From contig CAWEUK010000003.1 of the NCBI GenBank assembly GCA_963812245.1, positions 1-64,000 of the forward strand: 64,000 bases of DNA, written 5' to 3'. The translations under genes and the position numbers were made by a program. Position 1 is the stretch's first letter; the number at the start of each line of letters is the position of its first letter. Source of the DNA: Salsipaludibacter sp963812245 (GTDB lineage: Bacteria; Actinomycetota; Nitriliruptoria; Nitriliruptorales; Nitriliruptoraceae). Of this stretch, positions 52,319-59,003 are shown piece by piece. Under the pieces are notes generated by a model, which saw only the letters and a program-made list of their open reading frames with translations, was not told the DNA's origin and did not search any database.

Positions 52319-52870
52319 ATGCTGCCACGCGGGGACCACACGGGACGGACAGTTCGTCGAGGCATGGACACGCCGTCCGGCGGCGGTCCGTTCGGCGCAG
52401 GCGGGCGCCCGATCCGGCCTGCGACCGTGCTCGCCCGACGGGCCACCGTGCTCGCGGTGGCCGTGCTCACGATCGGTGCTGGCGGGTGCGACCAGGTGTC
52501 GGACGCAGCCGGCCGCCTGCCGGCAGAGGTGCGGTCCGAGGCGCAGCGACGCGCACAGGAACAGGTGGACGAGGTGCGCGACCGGGTCGGCGACGAGGTC
52601 GCGGAGCGGGTCCAGTCGGCCGTCCGGGAGTACGGCGGCTCGATCGATGCGGACCGCGTCTGCGAACTGGTTGCCGACGATCGCCTGACCAGCGCCGAGC
52701 GGGGCCGCCTGGAGGTCGCGGTGGAGCTCGCGGAAGCCCTGGGGTTGCCCCCGGAGGTGGTGGGTCCGGCCGGCGACCTGCTGACCACGACCAACGGGGC
52801 CACCGACCAGGTGGGTGACCTGGTCGAAGGCTGCAAGTCGGTCGGGGCCAGCCTCGAGGAAGGGTCCTAG
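52319..52870 (+). CDS. Probable lipoprotein, helical, unrecognised
   Basis: 183 residues from ATG at 52319, which has a strong GGAGG seven bases upstream; ATG at 52364 would give a more usual signal peptide. A hydrophobic stretch (ATVLAVAVLTIGAGGC) ends in a weakly conserved lipobox (AGGC). The mature part is helical and charged (VRSEAQRRAQEQVDEVRDRVGDEVAERVQSAVREYGG), like an apolipoprotein-type amphipathic helix, then a small globular part with two Cys. No family recognised. Its TAG overlaps the GTG of the NmrA-like gene. Confidence 0.65.
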   Translation: MLPRGDHTGRTVRRGMDTPSGGGPFGAGGRPIRPATVLARRATVLAVAVLTIGAGGCDQVSDAAGRLPAEVRSEAQRRAQEQVDEVRDRVGDEVAERVQSAVREYGGSIDADRVCELVADDRLTSAERGRLEVAVELAEALGLPPEVVGPAGDLLTTTNGATDQVGDLVEGCKSVGASLEEGS

Positions 52871-53728
52871 TGCCGGTCTTCGTCACCCATGCCGACACGG
52901 CCGTCGGTGTTGCCCTGGTGGAGGCGCTCACTGGCGATGGCGCCGACGTGCGTGCCTTCGCATCGGGGGAGGGAGACGTCGCGGCGGTGCGCGACGCCGG
53001 GGCCATCGTCGCGCTCGGCGACCACGATGACGAAGGCCACCTCGAGGCGGCGATGACCCACGCCCACACGGTCGTGGTGCCCCACGTCGGATGGTTGACG
53101 TCGGCCACGCAGGTGAGCCGGGACTGGCCGACCATCGTGCGAGCGGCGGTCCAGGCCGAGGTCTCCCGCATCGTCGTCGTGTCGTTGGTGGGGGCCGCAC
53201 CCGATGCCACCCTGCCGCTGCTGGCCGCCCTGGGTGCGGTCGAGACCGACCTGGTGGCGGCCGCACCCCAGACCCTGGTCGTGCGCACGGACGGCGTGGT
53301 CGAGGACGGTCACGCCGACGTCGCGGCGATCCTGTCCACCGTGTCGGACTGCGACGGTGCGGTCATGGCGCCCGTGGAGCGGCCTGACCTGGTGCGTGGG
53401 TTGGTCGCCCTGGATGCGGCTCGGTCAGGTCGCAGCGGCGGTCATGCCCTGTTCACGGCACTGGGTCGACCCCGCCCGCTCGGGTCCGGGATCGATGCTG
53501 GCACGGGCCCGCGCGGTGCCGGGTGGCGGCGGCCCCGGTGGCGGCGGCCCCGGTGGCGGCGATGGTCCCGGTGGTGGCGACGGTGCTGGTGGGGGTGCCG
53601 ACGGGAGGGGATCCCTGGTGGGCCGGCGCTGGATGCCGCCCGATCGTCGCGCTGGCCTGGTGGCGGCGGTGTGCGGTCGAGCGACGCCCGCCGTCGTCGG
53701 TGCCGACCTGTGGGAGCTCACGACGTGA
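52870..53728 (+). CDS. NmrA-like NAD(P)-binding protein with an apparent frameshift
   Basis: The gene starts at GTG 52870 overlapping the lipoprotein stop. Residues 1 to about 200 resemble an atypical short-chain dehydrogenase/NmrA fold (VFVTHADTAVGVALVEALTGDGADVRAF, then VVVVSLVGAAPD-type strand). Past about 53480 this frame turns into a Trp/Arg-rich stretch (GWRRPRWRRPRWRRW) with no coding character, whereas the next frame reads a Gly-rich tail (AVPGGGGPGGGG) and then normal sequence ending ...VVGADLWELTT at 53728, exactly overlapping the HAD start (GTGA). So the true protein most likely switches by one base between about 53455 and 53500, by sequencing error or real frameshift. Read without the shift, the gene fuses to the HAD gene as a false 520-aa protein. 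Confidence 0.6.
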
Positions 53729-54432
53729 CGGACGTCGACCATGCCGCTGCCTCGATCGAGTCGTCGCGTCGCAACCAGCCATTGTCGACGCGGGCCCTGG
53801 CCTGCTTCGACCTCGATGGATGCCTCATCGACTCGTCACGGGCGATTCCGGCGGGCGTGAATGCCGGCCTGGGGGCGGTCGGACTCCCTTCCCGGAGCGC
53901 CAGCGCCCTGCAATGGTGCATCGGGCCACCCCTGTCGGAGAGCTTCACGACGTTGCTTGCAGAACACGGGGTGCATGACGAGGACCAGATCGCGACGGCG
54001 ATCAAGGGGTACCGGGCGGCCTACCCCGCGGTGTCGGTCGAGCTGACGACGGTCGTGCCGGGGATCGATGCGGTCCTGGCCCAACTGCCCCAACGTCGTG
54101 TCATCGTCACCTCCAAGCCCGCCGACTACGCCCGGCCACTGGCCGTTGCGATGGGCCTGATGGTGCATTTCGACGACCTGTTCGGGCCGAGCACCGACCT
54201 GGTCGTGGAGCCCAAGACCGCGACCCTGGCGCGCGCGTTGGACAGCGTGGGTGCCACGGCGGGCACGGCCGTGATGATCGGGGATCGTCGCCATGATGTC
54301 GACGCCGGTCTCGCCGTGGGCACGGCGACCATCGGGGTCACCTGGGGTGCCGGGGACCGGACCGAACTGTCGGCCGCCGGCGCACACCATGTCGTCGACG
54401 AGCCGAGCCAACTGAGGACGCTGCTGGGATGA
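53725..54432 (+). CDS. HAD-family phosphatase, Gph-like
   Basis: 235 residues from GTG at 53725. A haloacid-dehalogenase hydrolase of the phosphoglycolate-phosphatase type. Motif I ACFDLDGCLIDSS (both Asp), motif II VIVTSKP (Ser/Thr), Lys of motif III in VVEPKTATL, and motif IV MIGDRRHDVDAG are all present, with a four-helix cap between motifs I and II. Substrate cannot be told from sequence. It follows the NmrA-like gene with a 4-bp overlap. Confidence 0.88.
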   Translation: MTDVDHAAASIESSRRNQPLSTRALACFDLDGCLIDSSRAIPAGVNAGLGAVGLPSRSASALQWCIGPPLSESFTTLLAEHGVHDEDQIATAIKGYRAAYPAVSVELTTVVPGIDAVLAQLPQRRVIVTSKPADYARPLAVAMGLMVHFDDLFGPSTDLVVEPKTATLARALDSVGATAGTAVMIGDRRHDVDAGLAVGTATIGVTWGAGDRTELSAAGAHHVVDEPSQLRTLLG

Positions 54433-54472
54433 TTCGCCCCCACTGGCGCTGGTGCCACGTGGCAGAGGCGTG

Positions 54473-54493
54473 ACTTACGTCGTATGGTAAAGT
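54473..54493 (+). promoter_or_regulatory. Imperfect palindrome/candidate operator before the Ddn-like gene
   Basis: ACTTAC-n8-GTAAAGT, an AT-rich imperfect inverted repeat in a GC-rich context, 50 bp before the next gene and followed by CCTGCAGG. It looks like the operator of a TetR- or MerR-type regulator, but none is encoded beside it. Confidence 0.4.
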
Positions 54494-54542
54494 GTGCCTG
54501 CAGGCAACGGCGATGCTGGCTGACCAGCAGATCGAGTCCACG

Positions 54543-55019
54543 ATGTCCACTGCACGCACCACGGCGATCACAGGGATCCTTGGCGGCGTGGCCGTGGTCG
54601 GGGTCGCCTTCGTCCTGGCGATGCGGACGAACTTCGCGCCGGTGGTCGATCGGGTGCGCCGGTTCAACCGCGACGTCAACAATCCGCGGCAGTTGCGCAC
54701 CGCGGGTCAGGAGGATGCCTATGCCTCCATCGTGCACCACGTCGGCCGTACCTCCGGCCGTGCCTATCGCACGCCGGTCGTCCCCGTGGCCACCGACGAC
54801 GGCTTCGTGATCCCGCTGCCCTACGGGCCGGAATCGGACTGGGCGCGCAACGTGCTGGCCGCCGGCGATGCCACCATCACCCATGCCGGTGCCGATGTGC
54901 CGGTCACCGCCCCGCGCGTGCGTTCGTTGGACCAGGTGCGGGCGGCACTGCCCAGCGGTGACCGGCTGGTGTCGTCGCTCTTCGGCATCGATGCCTTCCT
55001 GGAGGTCACGTCGGCCTGA
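54543..55019 (+). CDS. Deazaflavin (F420)-dependent nitroreductase-family protein, Ddn-like
   Basis: 158 residues from ATG at 54543; earlier starts from 54492 are possible since no good Shine-Dalgarno is seen. The split-barrel F420 family of mycobacterial Ddn is indicated by HHVGRTSGRAYRTPVVPVATDDGFVIPLPYG, which matches the family's TGRKSGR-x-R-x-TPL pattern, and DWARNVLAAGDA. An N-terminal hydrophobic helix (residues 6-25) probably anchors it to the membrane, as in membrane-associated quinone-reducing members. Function in detail unknown. Confidence 0.8.
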   Translation: MSTARTTAITGILGGVAVVGVAFVLAMRTNFAPVVDRVRRFNRDVNNPRQLRTAGQEDAYASIVHHVGRTSGRAYRTPVVPVATDDGFVIPLPYGPESDWARNVLAAGDATITHAGADVPVTAPRVRSLDQVRAALPSGDRLVSSLFGIDAFLEVTSA

Positions 55020-55160
55020 CCGGCCGTGGGTGTATCACCGTCGGCGCTCGTGCCTCCCTGGCCCCACCCGATGCCGGATGTTTGCCGACCGGCGTCGTGG
55101 GGAAGTGTCGAGGGTGGATCGATTGGCAATCCTTCGGGGGGGCTGACACGAACCACGCAT

Positions 55161-55214
55161 CGCGACCAACACGTCGCGACCAACACGTCGCGACCAACAA
55201 CGTCGCGACCACGT
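55161..55214. repeat. 14-15-bp tandem repeats before a small membrane-protein gene
   Basis: Three and a half units of CGCGACCAACACGT start at 55161, 55175 and 55189 (the third has one extra A), with a partial fourth from 55204. The array ends directly at the Shine-Dalgarno of the 75-aa gene, so it is in its leader. Confidence 0.85.
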
Positions 55215-55226
55215 GAGGACCACACC

Positions 55227-55454
55227 ATGCCAGTCATCATCGCCATCGCCGTCGGCAGCGTCCTGATCGCATGGGGCATCGCGATCCGCGTGCGCAGGCC
55301 CGGTTCGACGCGCCGGACCGGCGTCGAACTGACCGGGGACGTCGCCACTGACTTGTCGTTGCAGGCCGCCATCCCGACCGGGTCCGGTGTCGGTCTGGTG
55401 TTGGTGGGGATGGTGGTCGTGCTGACCGCCCTGGCGACGCTCGTCGTGTCCTGA
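55227..55454 (+). CDS. Small membrane protein with two hydrophobic helices
   Basis: 75 residues from ATG at 55227 (GAGGAC eight bases upstream). Two transmembrane helices (about 2-18 and 54-73) with a charged loop between them. No family recognised. It converges with the GNAT gene 12 bp away. Confidence 0.6.
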   Translation: MPVIIAIAVGSVLIAWGIAIRVRRPGSTRRTGVELTGDVATDLSLQAAIPTGSGVGLVLVGMVVVLTALATLVVS

Positions 55455-55465
55455 CCAGTCACGCC

Positions 55466-56080
55466 TCAGGACGGCCTGGGGTCGCTGGCCAGCAGCCCGT
55501 AGACCCTGGTGGCCTCGGCCCCGGCGTGGCGACCCAACCCTCCGCGCAGCTGGGCCTCCAGTCGGAAGCCTGCCTTCTCGGCGGTCCGTGAACTGGCGAC
55601 GTTGGCGGGGTCGCACAACCACAACAGCTGCTGCCAGCCCCACTCGTCGGAGAACGCCCAGTCGGCCAGGGCCCGCAGCACGCGCGTGCCCAGCCCCTGG
55701 TTGGCGTGCCCTCCGGCGATCCACATCCCGATCTCGGCAATGCCGTGGTCCAGCGGCCCCCAGCGGGGATGCAGGCCGGTTCCACCCACCAGTTCGTCGC
55801 CCGACCAGATCGACAGCACGAAGTCGGTCCGCGACAGGTACTGACCGGCGAAGTCACGGACTCGCACCTCCGCTGCTTCGGGCGGGTCGTCAGCGGTGGC
55901 CCAGTCCATCCAGGGAGCGAGGTGCTCGTAGGAGGCGTTGGCAACGGCGGCCAGCGTGGCGCCGTCACCCGGCCGCCAGGTCCGGATCGTCAACTCGTCC
56001 ACGGTCAGGGTGGAGGGTGCGACGAAGAACTCGTCCGCGACGCCGGTGTGGCTGGGGTCAGTGGGCTGTTGTGGGACCAT
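55466..56080 (-). CDS. GNAT-family N-acetyltransferase (RimJ/RimL type)
   Basis: 204 residues from ATG at 56080 (AAGGGGAA six bases upstream); the frame reaches 56461 but lies within the neighbouring gene there. The acetyl-CoA-binding motif is GGHANQGLGTRVLRALADWAF, and the ANVASSRTAEKAGFRLEAQLRG C-terminal strand-helix is typical of RimJ/RimL-type enzymes that acetylate protein N termini or small amines. The first 25 residues are a variable leader. It follows the endonuclease IV gene by 59 bp on the same strand. Confidence 0.88.
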   Translation of the reverse strand: MVPQQPTDPSHTGVADEFFVAPSTLTVDELTIRTWRPGDGATLAAVANASYEHLAPWMDWATADDPPEAAEVRVRDFAGQYLSRTDFVLSIWSGDELVGGTGLHPRWGPLDHGIAEIGMWIAGGHANQGLGTRVLRALADWAFSDEWGWQQLLWLCDPANVASSRTAEKAGFRLEAQLRGGLGRHAGAEATRVYGLLASDPRPS

Positions 56081-56139
56081 CACGATTCCCCTTTGCGGTC
56101 GGTGGCCATCGGTCGTCCAGCCGACGGCGGGGCGGTGGG

Positions 56140-56904
56140 TCAGGCGCGCTCGCGGATCCATGCCAGGTCGGTGACGTGGTCGGTGGCCTCGCCGGGCGTC
56201 TCCAGGACGACGTCGGTGTCGGCCAGTCGCACGACCTCCACCAACGCCTCCTCGTCGATCAGACCGGCACCCAGGTTCTGGTGTCGGTCGCGACCCGAGT
56301 CCAGCTCGTCCTTGCTGTCGTTGAGGTGGACGAGATCGATGCGTCCGAGCCCCGCGAGCAGCCGCTCGGTGGCCGTCACCAGTTCCTCTCCGCCGGCATG
56401 GAGGTGGCAGGTGTCCAGGACGAACCCGAACGGGGTCTCGGTGCCGGCCAGGGTGTCCCAAAGTTGCAGGATCGCGTCGACCCGGCGAGCCATCGCGTTG
56501 CCGCCTCCGGCGGTGTTCTCGACCAGGATCGGCACCGACGTCTCCAGTCGGTCCAGTGTGGTCCGCCAGTTGTCGAAGCCCGCCTGGGGATCGTCATCGT
56601 CGGTGACATGGCCGCCGTGCACGACCACACCGGCTGCCCCGATCGCCTCGGCCGCCCGCACCGTCTGGACGAGGTTGGAGCGGCTGGGGTGACGGATGCG
56701 ATTGCTCGTGGTCGCCACGTTGATGATGTAGGGAGCGTGGACGTAGACGGGGATGTCCGAGGCGCGCAGCACGTCGGCGTCGTCACGCTCCGCCGGCTTC
56801 TTGTACGACTGGGGAGGCGACAGGAACACCTGCACGACCTCGGCCCCGCGTGCGCTGGCTGCCGCCAGCGGATCTGCTGCCGGCACGTGGGCACCGAATC
56901 GCAT
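56140..56904 (-). CDS. nfo: Endonuclease IV-like AP endonuclease/TIM-barrel protein
   Basis: 254 residues from ATG at 56904 (AGGAG nine bases upstream). A xylose-isomerase-like TIM barrel with all metal-site motifs of endonuclease IV in order: GAHV, VHAPYIINVA, VVHGGHV, LVENTAGGG, LDTCHLHAGG, HLNDSKDELDSGRDRHQNLGAG and LETPG. It would cleave DNA at abasic sites using three metal ions. It is shorter than E. coli Nfo (285 aa), as is usual in actinobacteria. A Nfo and an endonuclease III (26.9 kb) both occur in this window. Confidence 0.92.
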   Translation of the reverse strand: MRFGAHVPAADPLAAASARGAEVVQVFLSPPQSYKKPAERDDADVLRASDIPVYVHAPYIINVATTSNRIRHPSRSNLVQTVRAAEAIGAAGVVVHGGHVTDDDDPQAGFDNWRTTLDRLETSVPILVENTAGGGNAMARRVDAILQLWDTLAGTETPFGFVLDTCHLHAGGEELVTATERLLAGLGRIDLVHLNDSKDELDSGRDRHQNLGAGLIDEEALVEVVRLADTDVVLETPGEATDHVTDLAWIRERA

Positions 56905-57040
56905 GGGTGGACTCCTGCAGCGCGTGACTGGACAGCCGCCCGGAGCGGCCAGAGGCTCCCGCAACCGTAGCGATCCTCGACAGCAGGACTGCCTGGTCGA
57001 CATCGCCCGCCACCACGTCCGGTGGCGGGACCTCGAGTCA

Positions 57041-57553
57041 TCAGTCGAACACCGACCAGCAGATGTCGTTTCGCAGCCGCTGATCGTCCAGGACCAACTC
57101 GCGAATCTCCTCCGGGAGGTGGTCGCGCTGCCACTGGCACTCGCGTCGACCTGCGCGCGCACCCTCGCCGTCCGGCGCGGCGGCTCGCGCGGCCTTGATC
57201 GCATAGGCCGCGGCACCCAGCTCGTGGGCGGCGACATGTGCCACCACTGCTGCCTGCCCGGCGGCGAAGGCCGCGTGGCGGGCGGCACCGGTCAGTGGGC
57301 GGGCAGCCGCCATGGCATGACCACCGGCGGCCCGGGACTCCGACATCGTGATCTTCCCGCGTGACCACGCGCGAACCTGGTCGATCGCGTGGCGCGGCCT
57401 GGCGTCCAGGGGCTGGGCGGACTCGAAGTGGTGGAGCACGTGCGCTGCGCAGTCGGCCGCCCACGACGCCACCAGCCAGTGGTCCGAGTCCGTCAGCGAG
57501 CCCCCGCGACGAATGGTGATGAAGCGGGGGTCGCGAACCTTGGGGAGGATCAT
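57041..57553 (-). CDS. Imm5-like putative immunity protein
   Basis: 170 residues from ATG at 57553 (AGGAG ten bases upstream). The sequence matches the alpha-helical putative immunity protein family (Imm5-like) as I recall it: RFITIRRGGSLTDSDHWLVASWAADCAAHVL, HAIDQVRAWSRGKITMSESRAA, AAVVAHVAAHELGAAAYAIKAA and the end LPEEIRELVLDDQRLRNDICWSVF. In other genomes members are listed as immunity proteins of polymorphic toxin systems, although many are stand-alone. No toxin gene is adjacent: the neighbours are Nfo and a cupredoxin. Confidence 0.75.
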   Translation of the reverse strand: MILPKVRDPRFITIRRGGSLTDSDHWLVASWAADCAAHVLHHFESAQPLDARPRHAIDQVRAWSRGKITMSESRAAGGHAMAAARPLTGAARHAAFAAGQAAVVAHVAAHELGAAAYAIKAARAAAPDGEGARAGRRECQWQRDHLPEEIRELVLDDQRLRNDICWSVFD

Positions 57554-57719
57554 GGATCGAGCGCTCCTGCATCGCTGCTCACGGCCTGACCGGGTGCCAG
57601 TGTGCCGTGCCGGACTGTGCGACGGCCGGGCAGGACGGCTGGGCAGGACGGCCGGGCAACCCGGACGGGTGCCAACGTGCAATGGCCGGCGACCGACGGG
57701 AGGGGCGCCAGTTGGCTCG

Positions 57720-58208
57720 TCAGCCCACGGTCAGGGTCGCCGACATGTTGGCGTGGAGGTTGCAGACGAAGGCATGGTCGCCCGGCTCGCTGGGCGCGGT
57801 GAACGAACCCGTGCTCGATGCGGGCACCTGGATGTCGAAGCTGTCGTCGTCGGCGCTGACCGTGTGCAGGACGCCATCGGCGTTGTCGACGGTGACCTCG
57901 GCGCCGGGCGCCACCGACGTGGGCGCTGCAAAGGTGAAGTCGGAGATCGCGATTGTGGTCGAGGCGGGGGCCGCTGCGGCTGGGTCGTCGGACGGCGCAT
58001 CAGTGGTGGCCGCAGCCGAGGGCGGGGTCGTGGGCGTCATCGTGTCGGCCGGCGCGGAGGGAGTCGGGGTGGGCTCGGGGGTGGCGGGTGGTGCCGTCTG
58101 GGATGCAGTCGCGATCGCGGTCGAGTCGTCGTCGGACGAGCCGCAGGCAGCCATGGCGACGGCCACGGTCAGGGAGAGCGCGAGCAGGCGGTGGCGGTGG
58201 GTGGTCAT
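57720..58208 (-). CDS. Cupredoxin-domain lipoprotein (second copy)
   Basis: 162 residues from ATG at 58208. Signal peptide with lipobox AMAAC (Cys22), an Ala/Thr/Pro/Asp-rich linker to about residue 85, then a short cupredoxin domain. Copper ligands are His (VLHTVS), and Cys, His and Met in FVCNLHANM. It resembles the lipoprotein at 5557-6135 in architecture but has a smaller domain of the amicyanin/plastocyanin size. Role: extracytoplasmic electron carrier or copper binder. A start further upstream is open but has no signal-peptide logic. Confidence 0.82.
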   Translation of the reverse strand: MTTHRHRLLALSLTVAVAMAACGSSDDDSTAIATASQTAPPATPEPTPTPSAPADTMTPTTPPSAAATTDAPSDDPAAAAPASTTIAISDFTFAAPTSVAPGAEVTVDNADGVLHTVSADDDSFDIQVPASSTGSFTAPSEPGDHAFVCNLHANMSATLTVG

Positions 58209-58405
58209 GTCGTCGTCCGATGCGGGTCGATGTGGGTGTCTGTTGTCGAGGCCGCCAAGGTTGGCAACGTGATGTCGTACAGGGGGTTCGCCGCCGTCGT
58301 CCGTCGGGCTTGGTCCGTGTCCACCCCGGTCGGGGGCCGCGGGAAGCACCTCGTTGTCGGGGGCGTTGCGGGCCACGTCCGCAGCCTTCGACCCGAGAGC
58401 CTGTC

Positions 58406-58840
58406 ATGCCCCATGCCATGTCCGACGAACAACGACGTGCCTTCCTCCTCGCCCCGGGTCGCACCGGTCATCTTGCCACGGTGCGAGCCGACGGTCGCGC
58501 CCACGTCGCACCGATCTGGTTCACGCTCGACGGCGATGACGTCGTGTTCAACACCTCCGCCACCAGCGTGAAGGGTCGCAACCTTGTGCGCACGGGTCGT
58601 GCGAGCCTGTCCGTCGATCTCCCGGTCCACCCCTACGCATTCGTGCACCTGGAGGGCCCGGTCACGATCGAGGAGGATCCCGAGGTCTACCGCGAGTGGA
58701 CGCGAACGATCTCGGCTCGCTACGTCCCACACGGCCAGGTCGACGCGTACACGGACCGCAACGCCGTCGCGGGTGAGCTGCTGGTCCGCCTGCGGCCAGA
58801 GACGGTCGTGGCCGTTGGCGAACTGGCTGGCTGGGACTGA
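58406..58840 (+). CDS. PPOX-class F420-dependent family protein
   Basis: 144 residues from ATG at 58406; ATG at 58418 is an alternative. A split-barrel flavin/deazaflavin-binding protein of the pyridoxamine-oxidase-like class: RTGHLATVRADGRAHVAPIWFTLDGDDVVFNTS and SVKGRNLVRTGRASLSVD are the standard strands that bind F420 in the mycobacterial PPOX-like enzymes. Substrate unknown. With the Ddn-like protein it suggests that this organism makes F420. Confidence 0.82.
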   Translation: MPHAMSDEQRRAFLLAPGRTGHLATVRADGRAHVAPIWFTLDGDDVVFNTSATSVKGRNLVRTGRASLSVDLPVHPYAFVHLEGPVTIEEDPEVYREWTRTISARYVPHGQVDAYTDRNAVAGELLVRLRPETVVAVGELAGWD

Positions 58841-59003
58841 ACTGCCGGGCCCGTGGCCCGTCCATCCACGAACCATGACCCGGCCCGGCATGGGCCGAGC
58901 GCCGAACGGGTCGGGATCGCGCCCGCTCCGCCGGGGTCGCGACATCGCATGCACTAGCTTCGCGCCGGGACAGTCGCCGACGGGCCGATGGGGAAGGGCA
59001 GCG

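Noticed and set aside
52870..54432. A true 520-aa NmrA-HAD fusion protein
   Set aside because: The Trp/Arg-rich join has no coding character and an alternative frame gives a normal stop with a four-base overlap to the HAD start.
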